Origin: Thinopyrum elongatum
Lineage: Eukaryota > Streptophyta > Magnoliopsida > Poales > Poaceae
Reading direction: 5' to 3'
DNA length: 64,000 nt
Assembly: GCA_011799875.1 (NCBI GenBank)
Contig: CM022302.1
Coordinates: 53,426,456-53,490,455 of the forward strand
This document shows positions 36,348 to 47,623 of the stretch, one piece after another. The stretch's first letter is position 1. Every line of letters starts with the position of its first letter. The notes under the pieces are model-generated. The model was not told the origin of the DNA. It did not search any database and saw only the letters and a list, made by a program, of their open reading frames with translations. Position numbers and translations under genes: made by a program.

Positions 36348-36661
36348 CCTGCCCCCCAAGCATGCCCTGGTGGCTCGTTGTCACCTCCTGGATCTTCTGG
36401 CCCTCTCCTGAAGCTTCTAGTGTTTGTTATGTCCAGAAAAAAATCTCCAAAAAGTTTCGTGGCACTTGGACTTCGTTTGATATTGATATTCTGTAAAACA
36501 AAAAAGAGGCAGAAAACAGCAACTCGCACTCGGCACTAAGTTAATAGGTTAGTCCCAAAAAAGATATATATAATTGCTATAAATGTACATAAAAACATCT
36601 AAGATTGATAATATAACAACATGGAACAATAAAAAATTATAGATATGTTGGAGATATATCA
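36348..36661 (-). repeat. Athila-type LTR remnant in element A
   Basis: The last 314 bp match about 42566-42881, part of the reverse-oriented LTR further right, with many substitutions. On the minus strand it starts TGATATATCTCCAACATATC. To its right is A's own sequence (ATTAA, 36662 on). It is therefore a solo LTR, or the outer LTR of a minus-strand element whose rest was replaced by G. Confidence 0.75.
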
Positions 36662-36780
36662 ATTAATTGTTTTGCAAGATAAAAATTCTTTATATATACT
36701 CTCAGACATTTTGACCACCGCATCGCAGAAATATCCTCTGTTCTTGTTTTGTGCTATTTTTCTGACAGATCTAGATTGCT

Positions 36781-37296
36781 ATGGCTCCACCAAGCTCTTC
36801 CAAGGACAAGTTCTATGAGAAGGTCATCAACCCCTACCTACCGGAGGTGCTGAAACACCCTCAAGCCATTGAGATGCGTGAGGGGGTGCTTCACATCCAG
36901 GATGTTCAAGGACCCAAGAAGACCAGGAGCGTGGAGGCCAGGCTCGAAGCGATGGAGTAGAAGATCTTCAACTGCCAAGGGATGGTGGAACGTGGACTCA
37001 GCGCCAACCACTCCATGATCACAGAATTCACCCGCGATCACAAGGTGGATGGCCAATCAACGGGGGATATCATCTTCAATCTCAATGAACGAATTGACTA
37101 TCACCAAGGACAAATCTATGATCTTCAAAACCAAAATTTTGAGTATGAGGCAAACTTCAAAGGTATGAGTTTAGCTGCAAGTTTCTGGACTCTAGAGACT
37201 CGTTCATCCTTTTATGATGGGGATGCTCTACCATGGAAGCCGGAGGACAAGCCCATCACACCATCATCACCATCATCACCGAAGAAAGAAACTTGA
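36781..37296 (+). pseudogene. Small 3' ORF of Athila-type element A
   Basis: The frame opens MAPPSSSKDKFYEKVINPYL and would give 171 residues, broken by one TAG at 36958-36960 (Glu-Ala-Met-Glu then stop; CAG-to-TAG is likely). Features: a short conserved N-terminal region, a mixed-charge helical middle (SVEARLEAMEQ-like, then NLNERIDYHQGQIYDLQNQN) that could form a coiled coil, and a Pro/Ser-rich end. I recall very similar ORFs downstream of pol in many Triticeae Athila-type elements. No enzymatic motif or signal peptide is visible. It lies where Athila elements can carry an env-like gene, but nothing here looks like an envelope protein. Confidence 0.6.
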
Positions 37297-38836
37297 ACAC
37301 GGGTATGGGCACTCCCCTTGGCTTGTGCCAAGCTTGGGGGAGGTGCCCGGCCGGTATCGTATCACCATCACTTTTATTATCTTTACCTATTTTTAGTTCA
37401 ATCCTTAGTTATTTCATGATCTAGTTGAATAAAAGTTTAGTATGATCTATTTTCGAGTGCTAGTTTCGTGATCTATCTATCTATGTAGTCGAGTTGAGGG
37501 TTATATAATAAAGAGTAGTTTGAGCTTTTGCTTCTTTACTTTTATGTTTCAATCCTAGCAATGTAAATAATGAAAAAGATCATATGCTAATCTTATGGAA
37601 AGTAATGACTTTACATAAAGAAAAGTATAAGTGGTAAAATTTATTGAAAGTTAACAAGCATAGCATTGGTCAATGATGCAATTCATAAAAAAATTAATAA
37701 GGGAAGAGAAGATTCACATGCAAATATACTATCTTGGACATCTTTTATGATTGTGAGCCCGCATAGAGTACTTTATGTCAAATTGTTGATGTTGGACAAG
37801 GAAGACAACATAATGAATTATGTTTGCTTATATTCACATAGAAGTTATATTGTTATAGATCCTCCAACATGTGGTGCTTGCCCAATAACTTTGCTAGCCA
37901 AAAATTCGCACCAAGTAAAGATACTACTTGTGCATCCAAAACCCTTAAACCTAGTTTCATGTCATAAGAGTCCACTAAATCTACCTATGGATTGAATAAG
38001 ATCCTTCAAGTAAGTTGTCATCGGTGCAAAAAGCAATAAAAATTGCCTCTAAATATGTATGAACTTTTATTGTAAGGGAAAATAAGCTTTGTACGAACTT
38101 GTGATGGTAAAGAAATAAAAGCGATGGACGGCATAATAAAGGTTGCTATCACAAGGGGCAATATAAAGTGACGTTCCTTTGCACTAAGAGATTGTTCATC
38201 CAACAACAAAAAGTGCATGACAACCTCTGCTTCCCTCTGCGAAGGGCCTATCTTTTACTTTCATGTATTTACTTTTTTATGCAAGAGTCAATAGTGTTCT
38301 CCTCTATTCCTTTTTATTTTTCTCTTTTGCAAGCATCATGTGGTGGGGAAAGATCTAGGCATATATATCTAGTTGGATATGAGTGATCATGAGTTATTAT
38401 TGTTGACATCACCCTTGAGGTGAATAAGTTGGGAGGCAAAATTATAAGCCCCTATCTTTCTATGTGTCTGGCTAAAACTTTTTGCTCCATATATATGTTG
38501 TGAGTGTTAGCAATCATAGAAGACTAAATGATGGTTGAGTATGTGGACTTGCTAACAAGCTCCTACATGAGACCCTTCCTGAAAATATGATGAATTGCAA
38601 TTGCGTTCTTGACTAAGAACATAGTTTGTTAGTTTTCAAGAAAGTTTATGCCTTATACTTCATTGTTGTGATGAATTGTTACTTGCTCATGAGAAGTTCT
38701 ATGATAATGAATATTGCTATTATAATAATGATCATGATGCTACTATGTCCATATTTTGTTTTTATCAACACCTCTCTCTCTAAACATGTGGACATGATTA
38801 TCGATATCGGCTTTCGCTTGAGGACAAGCGAGGTCT
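37297..38836 (+). other. Untranslated 3' tail of element A
   Basis: About 1.5 kb of AT-rich sequence without a convincing ORF. It includes a copy of the polypurine motif AAGCTTGGGGGAG at 37330-37342, identical to the true tract at 38837. Confidence 0.65.
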
Positions 38837-38850
38837 AAGCTTGGGGGAGT
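38837..38850 (+). other. Polypurine tract of element A
   Basis: AAGCTTGGGGGAG(T) directly abuts the 3' LTR start TGATACGTCC. It primes plus-strand DNA synthesis. Confidence 0.8.
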
Positions 38851-39128
38851 TGATACGTCCATTTTGCATCATGTTTTACTACTGTTATTTATAGTGTTTT
38901 TAATCAATATAATACTTTGTGGAGCAATTCTAATGCCTTTTCTCTCTTAATATGCAAGATTTACACAAGAAGGGAGATTGCCGGCAGCTGGAATTCTGGA
39001 CCTCAAAAAGCTATGTCAGAGATACCTATTCTGCACATCTCCAAATGTGCTAAAATATCACAGAGATTTATTTTGGAATAAATAAAAAATACTGGAGCAA
39101 ATAAGTACCAGAGGGGGCCACCCAGGCG

Positions 39129-39190
39129 CCCACGAGGCACCAGGGCGCGCCACCCCCCCCCCCCCCAGGCGTGCCCTGGTGCCTCGTGGG
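39129..39190. repeat. 18-bp perfect inverted repeat with C14 loop in the A LTR
   Basis: CCCACGAGGCACCAGGGC (39129-39146) is the exact reverse complement of 39173-39190. The 26-bp loop contains 14 consecutive C (39153-39166). It lies about 35 bp upstream of the LTR TATA box. The part is missing from the truncated 5' LTR, so it cannot be compared in this window. Confidence 0.85.
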
Positions 39191-39222
39191 GCCCCTGGCC
39201 AACCTTCGGTGCCCATTTTCTG

Positions 39223-39231
39223 CTATATAAG
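39223..39231 (+). promoter_or_regulatory. LTR TATA box of element A
   Basis: CTATATAAG in the 3' LTR, in front of the sequence that would become the RNA start. The matching part of the 5' LTR is outside the window. Confidence 0.6.
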
Positions 39232-40377
39232 CCCATTTGCCCTAGAAAAACTAGGGAGAAGACTTTCGGGATGGTGCATCGCCGTCTCGAGGTGGAACTT
39301 GGACAGGAGCACTTTTGCTCTCCGGCGGAGCGATTCCGCCGGGGATACTTCCCTCCGGGAGGGGGAAATCATCGCCATCGACATCACCAATGATCCTCTC
39401 ATCGCGGGAGGACCAATCTTCATCAACATCTTCAACAGCACCATCTCATCTCAAACCCTAGTTCATCTCTTGTATTCAATCTTTGTCTCAAAACCTCAGA
39501 CTGGTACCTGTGGGTTGCTAGTAGAGTTGATTACATCTTGTAGTTGATGCTAGTTGGTTTATTTGGTGGAAGATTATATGTTCAGATCTATTATGCTATT
39601 CAATACCCCTCTGATCTTGAACATGAATATGATTTGTGAGTAGTTACTTTTGTTCTTGAGGACATGGGTGAAGTCTTGTCATAAGTAATCATGTGAATTT
39701 GGTATTCGTTTGATATTTTGATGATATGTATGTTGTTGATTCTCTTAGTGGTGTCATGTGAACGTCGACTACATGACACTTCACCATCTTTGGGCCTAAG
39801 GGAATGCATTGTGGAGTAGTAATTAGATGATGGGTTGCTAGAGTGACAGAAGCTTAAACCCTAGTTTATGCGCTATTCCGTTAGGGGCTGATTTGGTTCC
39901 ATATGTTTAATGCTATGGTTAGATTTATCTTAATTCTTCTTTCATAGTTGCGGATGCTTGCAAGAGGGGTTAATCATAAGTGGGAGGCTTGTTCAAGTAA
40001 GAACAGCACCCAAGCACCAGTCCACCCACATATCAAATTATCAAAGTTGCGAACGCGAATCAAACAAACATGATGAAAGTGACAAGATGAAATTCCCATG
40101 TGTCCTCGAGAACGCTTTGCTTATTATAAGAGATCGTTTCGGCTTGTCCTTTGCTACAAAAAGGATTGGGCCACCTTGCTGCACCCTTTGTTACTATTGC
40201 TACTTGTCACTTGTTACAAATTATCTTGCTATCAAACTACTCATTACCGATAATTTCAGAGCTTGCAGAAAATACCTTGCTGAAAACCGCTTGTCATTTC
40301 CTTCTGCTCCTCGTTGGGTTTGACACTCTTACTTACTGAAACGACTATGATTGATCCCCTATACTTGTGGGTCATCA

Positions 40378-41314
40378 CCGGGTAGAAGAAAAGAAGTTAC
40401 AAAGCAACCGTGAGTACTCATCCAAAGTACTCACAAGACTTACATCAGAACTATACTAGAATGCATCGGTATCAAAGAAAGGGGTATATGTGTGGACTAT
40501 ACTACAGAAATGCCAGAGTAGAGGGGGAAAGACTACCCTATCGAAGACTAGCATCTTGCAACATCAGAAGAGAGTAGCGTATAATATCATATAGTAACAG
40601 GTAAGTAATAGCAACCCCAGAGATCCTTCCTCGACTACCCCGCGTGAAGGCGATCTCGGACCAGTATAACAATTAAGCATTATTAAAGTATCCGCTTCTA
40701 GTTGTAGTAGATCAGGATACAACTCTGAGTGTCCTATTATCGTGGACATGGCTATTCGAATAGATTACTTCCCTGCAGGGGTGCACCAATAGAACATCTA
40801 TTCTCGGCCCAATCGTCTGTACGCGTCAGTGCCAATAACCATCATGGTTCCCTGCGGTGTGCCATGGGTCATCATGCCTGCCTGCCCCACACACGCCAGT
40901 TACATGCCTGCGTCACTGACTCGCACATGCACCGTGTAGCCGATAGGTCACGTCCTGGTGGAACAACCGCCCTACACAACAACATTCATTTACTCGCGGA
41001 CAACGACCAGGACCCGGGCCCACCTATCTCCTAGGTGGTCTCCGCCTGCCCTGTCGCTTTGACTAAAGTGCATCTTTCGTGTCAGCTGTCAGGACAAGTC
41101 CCGAGCTACCACCACATCCTGGGTGGTACCGCTAACAGCCAGCCACCAAAGGAATCTCTCGCGGGTACCCTTGGGGCCGACCCGACTTCAACATTATCTC
41201 ACGGGTGCTCTTGGAGCCGACCCGTCTTTAATAAAGGGGGAATGTGGTATCTCAGGTCCATACTACCAAGGTGAGATCTAAGGAATCACCCTCGATGAAA
41301 TCACACTTGATACA
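40378..41314. repeat. Degenerate retrotransposon LTR-like fragment
   Basis: Nothing codes here. The style (CCTGCAGGGGTGCACCAAT, then a run of GACTC/CTGACT-rich sequence) is like Triticeae chromovirus LTRs, but it does not match B's LTR. A tandem near-repeat of about 50 bp occurs at 41158-41225 (TCTCGCGGGTACCCTTGG and TCTCACGGGTGCTCTTGG). The first five bases (CCGGG) would be A's right target duplication. Confidence 0.4.
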
Positions 41315-42881
41315 TGCTACTTGTGATCTGCGTTGGTTTTTATCCCTGAAGAGGAGAGGATGATGCAGTACAGTAGAGATAAGTATTTCCTTCAGTTATG
41401 AAACCAAGGTTATCAATCCAGTAGGACAATCGTGCAACACCTTGTTAGCAGTACCTGCACACAAACAACAAATCCTTGCACCCAACGCAAACAAGGGGTT
41501 GTCAATCTCTTGGCGGTTAATTGCAATATTAAATTGTATGGTGATAGATAGATAGATTAAATAAAAATACAAAATAAAATAAATAAAGAAAAAGTGCAGC
41601 AAGGTATTTTTAAGAATTTTAATATATGATAGGAGTAGACCCGGGGGGCCATAGTTTTCACTAGAGGCTTCTCTCATAAAAATAGCATACGGTGGGTAAA
41701 CAAATTGCTATTGGGCAATTGATAGAAAAGCAACTAATCATGATGATATCCAAGGCAATGATCATGTATATAGGCATCACGTGCGACACAAGTAGACCGA
41801 CTCCTGCCTGCATCTTCTACTATTACTCCACACATCGCCCGCTATCCAGCATGCATCTAGAGTATTAAGTTCATAAAGAACAGAGTAACGCCTTAAGCAA
41901 GATGACATGATGTAGACAAAGTAAACTCACGCATGAATAAACCCCATCTTTTTACACTTAATAGCAACGATACATACGTGTCATGTCCCCTACTGTCACT
42001 GGGATTGAGCACCACAAGATCGAACCCATTACAAAGCACCTCTTCCCATGGCAAGATAAATCAATCTAGTTGGCAAAACCAAATCAATAGATCGGAGAAG
42101 AATTATGAAGCTATAATAATCATGCATAAAAGAGCTCAGAAAAGACTCAAATAATATTCATGGATAATCTGATCATAAACTCACAATTCAACGGATCCCA
42201 ACAAACACACTGCAAAAATTGATTACATCGGATAGAACTCCAAGAACATCGAGGAGAACATTGTATTGAAGATCAAAAGAGAGAAGAAGCCATCTAGCTA
42301 CTAACTATGGACCCGAAGGTCTGTGGTAAACTACTCACGCATCATCAGAAGGGCAGCAAGGTTGATGTAGAGCCCCTCCGTGATCGATTCCCCCTTCGGC
42401 GGAGTGCCGGTAAAGGCCCCCAGATGGGATCTCTCAAGAACAGAAGCTCGCGGTGGCGGCAAAAGTATTTTGTGGACTCCCTTGTTGGTTCCCGATTTAT
42501 GAGAATATATAGTGGTAGAATTATGTCAAACGGAGTTGAGATAGGCCCATGAGTCACCAGGGCGCACCTGCCCCCCTAGGCGCACCCTGGTGGCTCGTGG
42601 CCACCTCCTCTGGCATCTGGCCTTCTCCCGAAGCTTCTAGTCTCTCTTGTGTCCAGAAAAAAGTCTCCAAAAAGTTTCGTGGCATTTGGACTTCGTTTGG
42701 TACTGATATTCTGGAAAACCAAAAACAAGCAAAAAAACAGCACCTGGCACTCGGCACTAAGTTAATAGGTTAGTCCCAAAAAATGATATGTAATTGCTTG
42801 CAAATGTATATTAAACATCCAAGATTGATAATATAACAGCAGGGAAGAATCCGAAATTATAGATACGTTGGAGACGTATCA
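41315..42881 (-). repeat. Athila-type LTR, reverse orientation (3' LTR of a lost element)
   Basis: 1,567 bp; on the minus strand TGATACGTCTCCAACGTATC...CAAGTAGCA. The 14 bases to its right (42882-42895) are the polypurine tract of the same element, so this is a 3' LTR. The internal region is lost: CACTA element D abuts at 42896. Same family as 36348-36661. Confidence 0.8.
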
Positions 42882-42895
42882 GCATCCCCAAGCTT
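42882..42895 (-). other. Polypurine tract of the lost Athila-type element
   Basis: On the minus strand AAGCTTGGGGATGC abuts the LTR start TGATACGTC. The same motif occurs twice in element E (49009 and 49065). Confidence 0.7.
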
Positions 42896-42923
42896 TAGCG
42901 CGCGTCCAGACCCGCGCTACTAC

Positions 42924-43154
42924 TATTCCTTTCATTTTTCTTCTCATTTTATTTTTTCTTTTCATTTTCTTTTTTCCTTTCTCCTTTCTCCTTTTCTTTT
43001 TCTTTTCATTTTCTTTTCTATTCCTTCTATTTTTCTTTTCATTTTCTTTTTTCCTTTCTCCTTTTTCCTTTTCTTTTCATTTTCTTTTCTATTCCTTATA
43101 TTTTCTTTTCATTTTCTTCTTTCCTTTCTCATTTTTCTTTTTCTTTTCTTTTCC
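42924..43154. repeat. Polypyrimidine tract
   Basis: About 230 bp of almost pure T/C, repeating TTTTCTTTTCATTTTC-like units, in three higher-order blocks. The Phe-rich ORF over it is a translation of the repeat, not a gene. Confidence 0.9.
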
Positions 43155-43212
43155 GACAGACGACCGAGCTGGAACCATGCATATATATTACACATCATTT
43201 GACTGATAATGA

Positions 43213-46200
43213 TTAAGTGAATACACAAAATAAATACATATATATAAATGATGGTTTCTCAGCGTCGATGTTTTTGTTTCTGAGTGAGATTATTTCCCTT
43301 TTGTTCACTGTCAAATAATTGAGCCCCTCATTGTGACTTTTCCTTTTCCATTGAGTACGATCTTTCTTAGGTAATGTAGTATTGATTCTTCTTTTGATGT
43401 ATGCTTCATCGCCATCGTCATCTTCCCTCATTAGGTTGCCGTACTGGTCAAGGTCTTCCTCGTTGGCGACTCCATCCATTTCGATGATGTTCCTTTTGCC
43501 TCTCCTCACGACAACACGGTTGGGATTGCTCAGGTTGGTTATGAAGAAGCATTGTGTCACGTGCATAGCGTGTACCCATGGCTCATTTTTGCGATGGCGT
43601 TCACCGTAGCGCTCTTGGCATCGGGTATAGACATGTTAGTGAAATACCGGTTTTCTCTTTTGACGTTCTTAGCCCATCTGACATGGAACATCGTTGCATC
43701 GTGCAGTCCAGAGTAGTCAAGCTCCCAGATCTCTTCGTCCCTTTCGTAGAATCTTTCATTTGAGGCGTTGTCGCCGGTCATGCATTCCATCATCACCCCT
43801 GAGTTCTGAAAATCACTGTTTATATCTTTGGCCTCCGTGTAGAACGTGTATCCGTTGATATAGTATGCCTGATAGGTCGGGAGGTTGGCCGTCGGGCCAT
43901 GTGCTAAGGCATGTATGAGCAATCCATCCGTAGAGCTCTCTTCCGGGGGATTAGCAAGAACATGCCCTTTGAACCAAGGCAGAAAGTGGAGTTGTGCTCT
44001 CTAATAACTTTGGCGTTCGTCTTGCATAGCTCCCGGTCACGGTACTTCTTTGCGATGGTTTCTTTGTGCAGTGTCACAAAAGGATCTACCATGTCTAGGT
44101 GTCGTAGCACTACTAAGTTTGCTTTGTCAAAGTCATTGCGTCAACCCGAGTGGTCCACATGCAGTTCCCTCCGGCCGTTGGTGTGACCTTCTCCTTCAAG
44201 CCTCCCAAGGTGCTTGATAACGGGCAAACAAACAACAGGGTATCTGCCGTATAGATAATTCTCGCAGAAAGAGGTGCACTCTTGGGTCAGATAGCCCTGG
44301 ATGATGCTTCCATCTGAACGGGACATGTTACGAATGAATCCTTTGATGACCCCATACATCCTCTCGAACGGCATCATGTTGTGCAGGAATGTCGGCCCGA
44401 GGTCTATGATGTCGTCCACAATGTGGACACATAGATGCACCATCACGTCAAAGAACCCAGGCGGGAAGTACATCTCAAGCTCATTTAGTATCACAATGAT
44501 CTCTTCCTATAGCCTTCGGGGCTGCTTCACACTGATCGACTTTCGAGAGATAACGTCAAAAAATTTGCAGAGACCAATAAGCATGTCACGGACGTGCTTG
44601 TCCATTATCCCTCTAAGGGCAACAGGAAGTATCTGTGTCATCATCACATGACAGTCATGAGACTTCATCCCACTGAACCTTTTCTTCTTGGTGTCTAGAA
44701 ATCTACTTATCTTCCCACAGTAACCGGAACTAACTTTGATTCCGGTAAGGCAGTTGAAGAATTGATCGATCCCCTTCGGACTTAAGGTAAAGCAAGAAGG
44801 GGGACAATAATTCTCTTCCTTCTTGTTGACTTTTTTGCGCTTGTCCGGCGCCCCCGTCTTACTCTCCGTCTCCTCCGACTTTTTACGGGGCGGCATGTGG
44901 AGATCTGCCCTGATGTTCAAATCTTCCAAGTCTCTTCTTGCCTTTGGCCCATCCTTGGTCTTATCCGGCATGTTCATCAGTGTTGCAAGCAAGCTCTCGA
45001 GGACATTCTTCGTGATATGCATTTGATCAAGACAATGTGGCATGTCGAGTTTGGGCCAGTACTCCAAGTCCCAGAAAATAGACCTCGTTTTCCATACCTT
45101 TAGCAGCAGCTCCGGCGCCTTTTTCATCTTTCTCGGCGTGGGACACTGTTCCCAGTTTTTCAACAGCTCATCAATTTCGGCGCCATTCCTCTTACGTGGA
45201 GGTCCTTGCTGCTCAGCCTCACCATTGAATAGATCTCCACGGTTTCTCCACGGGTCATCCTTCACGAGCCATCTTTGATGCCCCATGTACACGATTTTCC
45301 CAGACCTGCCATCTTTTGTTAGCTACTGCGACGTTGTATCATCCATGCACCGCGTGCATCCGCAATATCCGTGGCACACCTTGCCTGCAACATATCGGTA
45401 ACCGAGATAGTCGTGCACCGTCGTCATCAGCGCGGCTCTCATATAGAAATACTCGCCTTTGCTGGCGTCCCATGTCTTGGCCGATGTTTTCCATAACGTG
45501 TCTAACTCCTCTTGAAGTAGCCCCAGATACAGATTAATATTATTTCCCGGTTGTTTCGGCCCTTGACTCAACATGCTCATGTGTATGTACTTTGACTTCA
45601 TGCACAACCAGGCGGGAGGTTGTACATCCATACAAACATGGGCCATGTGCTATGGTTGGTGTTCTGGTTGCCAAACCGATTCATGCCATCAGTACTCATG
45701 CCAAGAACGATGTTCCTTGCATCACTTGTAAAATACCGATATTCGGCATTGAACGCTCTCCACAGGCTCGCATCCGCGAGGTGTCTCAGCTTTGGATCAT
45801 CTCCATCGTCGGGCTTCACCCGCTCCGCGTGCTAGCGCATGAGCTTTGCTTCCTTAGGATTTACAAAATAATGCTGCAGACGGGGAGTGATCGGTAGGTA
45901 CCATTCAACTTTCTGGGGAGATTTCTTTCCGGCCTTCTTGTATCGAGAAGCATTGCATACCGGATAGTTGGTTTTTTCCGCGTGCTCCTTCCGATAAATG
46001 ATGCAATCATTGATGCATACATGGTATCTAATATGCGACTGATCAAGAGGGCACACGATCTTCTTGGCCTCATCGATACTAGTAGGACACAGGTTCCCCG
46101 CGGGAAGAACATTCTTTAGCTACTTGAGAGGCTCACCGAGGCTTTTGTCGGTCCATTTGTTTTTAGCCTTCGTCTTTAGAAGTTTGAGCGTGAAACGAAA

Positions 46201-46692
46201 GCGGGTCACCTCGGGATCGTAACCATCATACAATGGAGTCTTCGAGTCTACCTCCAGTTGCTCCAGCTTGGCCTCCTCTCGGGAAGCAGCTCTGTCGCTA
46301 CTCGTCTTCTTGCGAAGCAGGTCTCGAACATGAGGGTCCCGCACGATTGAACTTAGTAGCGATGTAGGCTGCGACGTGTCTGCGTCTTCTTTGGCGCCAT
46401 TTCCGGCCTCTTCTCCACCGCCACCATGTCCGACCCCTTCCCCGCCGCCATGTCCGGCCTCTTCTCCACCGCCATTACCGGTCATCTCTTCGTCTGGCCC
46501 CATGTCGTCATTGGCTGCCCCGTCGGCGTCCTCATCCTCATCATCTTCCCTTATCCGCCGAGTATAGCCATCAATGAAACCGTTCATGACCAGGTGCGCC
46601 TTCAAACGACCATCCTTATAGGGGTCGAGCCAAACTCCTCCTTTGCATCTTCGACACGGACATAAAATCTCTGTCCGGTTATTTTCATACAT
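43213..46692 (-). pseudogene. TNP2-type CACTA transposase
   Basis: The visible start is MYENNRTEILCPCRRCKGGVW, the end of the transposase-associated domain; the usual N-terminal part must be in an upstream exon or lost. An acidic, Gly-rich stretch follows. The transposase core comes next (VECYLP-like VEWYLPITPRLQHYF, STDGMNRFGNQNTNHSTWP, YFYMRAALMTTVHDYLGY, GYCGCTRCMDDT). Then come KNVLESLLATLMN, KSHDCHVMMTQILPVALRG and a C-terminal conserved domain (FFDVMVHLCVHIVDDI, GPTFLHNMMPFERMYGVIKG). The enzyme would cut and paste the element. Frame changes lie near 45600, 43930 and 43560. Stops lie at about 46120, 45832, 45323, 44507 and 44141. It is dead. Confidence 0.9.
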
Positions 46693-47229
46693 GTCCTACG
46701 CCGCCGATCGCAACCACCTTTCCACCATCGTTCCACTCACCATCATGATCGCCTGCGCGGTAATAATAAGCAAAATGATTATAAAAATGCATGCATGCAT
46801 CAAAGTCATACAAAAATTCAGCATGACCTTCCCTAAAATAGGACATATAGAGTTTGCCCGAAATTCGCCGAAACATAAATAAATTGACATTTCAGCAAAA
46901 CATAAGCAACTCACGCACAATTAAAATGGATAGATCTAGTTGGGGAGGTAGAAAGGTCACTTCATTAAATGGGTAGATCTACATATCTAGTTGGGGAAGG
47001 AGATGGCTCTAACTAGTGAAGGGGGTGGAAAAGTGAGGAAAAGAGAAAGGGGTTGCATTAATGGAGGTGTGGTGTAGTTAGGGGCATTAGAGAGAGAGAA
47101 AGAGTGGTAGGAGAAGAAAGAGAGTAATGGGGGTAGAAGCAAGGTGAGGAAGAAGCAAAGTGAGGGAGAGAGGAGGGGGTGGGCAAATTGAAGGGAGAGA
47201 GGAAGGGGGAGGGGTGAGAGGCTTCAAAA
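46693..47229. other. Upstream region of the element D transposase
   Basis: About 540 bp, purine-rich near 47030-47220 on the plus strand (AGAGAG/GGGAGG). No ORF is supported. The promoter and a short first exon of the transposase gene would be here. Confidence 0.5.
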
Positions 47230-47623
47230 GGTGGCTCCTGCGCCACAGCAGCAACGCGGGCCAGCGAACGGTGCTACTGCTAAAACGTTAGCAGCAGCGC
47301 GGTCCTGCAGGCCGCACTGCTGCTAAGAGGCGCCCACCATGTGGCACAATACAACATTAGTTGCAGCGGTGGGTCTACAACACGCGCTACAGCTAAATTT
47401 TTAGCAGTAGCGCGCTTCAGGTGGGCCGCGCTGCTACTATACATAGCCTGGTGGCTAAGGGGGGGCTCGCATAGCAGTAGCGCCTTTCTTCTAGGACGCG
47501 CTACTGCTAAATGGATAGCAGTAGCGCCTGAGCAGTAGCCGCGGTACTGTAAATTAGCAGTAGCGCGTTCCACAAAGCCGCGCTACTGATAAGCCTCCAC
47601 CTGTAAGGTTTTCCCTAGTAGTG
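47230..47623. repeat. Element D subterminal repeats and terminal inverted repeat
   Basis: Many direct and inverted copies of TAGCAGTAGCGC / GCGCTACTGCTA, ending in the terminal repeat TTTTCCCTAGTAGTG (47609-47623). Confidence 0.85.

Larger units (their letters stand above)
1192..40377 (+). mobile_element. Element A: Athila-type Gypsy retrotransposon, interrupted by nested insertions
   Basis: The 5' LTR (1192-2058, cut on the left by the CACTA) and the 3' LTR (38851-40377, TGATACGTC start) match over 867 bp with about 39 differences by eye (about 4.5%). The primer-binding site TGGCGCTGCTGCCGGG resembles the tRNA-Asp type used by Athila elements. Gag lies at 2165-2669 and resumes at 30227. A small 3' ORF lies at 36781-37296, and the polypurine tract directly precedes the 3' LTR. 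No RT, RNase H or integrase of A remains. It resembles the Triticeae Sabrina/WHAM/Wilma group, but I cannot settle the family. The insertions inside it are B (with C nested), the G fragment and an LTR remnant. Confidence 0.85.
38851..40377 (+). repeat. 3' LTR of element A (1,527 bp)
   Basis: It starts TGATACGTCCATTTTGCATC and ends GGGTCATCA. A TATA box (CTATATAAG, 39223-39231) is followed by a leader-like region. A perfect 18-bp inverted repeat around a C14 run is at 39129-39190. It is the full-length reference for the truncated 5' LTR. Confidence 0.9.
42896..47623 (-). mobile_element. Element D: CACTA transposon with TNP2-type transposase, left end truncated
   Basis: The right end is a CACTA terminal repeat (minus strand CACTACTAGGGAAAACC, ending 47623), followed by TAT as the possible duplication. 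Subterminal repeats rich in AGCAGTAGCGC fill 47230-47600. At the left, subterminal sequence (TAGCGCG...CGCGCTA, 42896-42919) is present but there is no CACTA terminus before the Athila polypurine tract. A transposase pseudogene runs right to left inside. Confidence 0.85.

Noticed and set aside
36781..37296. Envelope-like gene of element A
   Set aside because: No signal peptide, membrane helix or cleavage site is visible, so I left it as an unknown small ORF.
42868..43206. Phe-rich ORF (112 aa)
   Set aside because: It is the translation of the polypyrimidine tract; no codon structure is expected.
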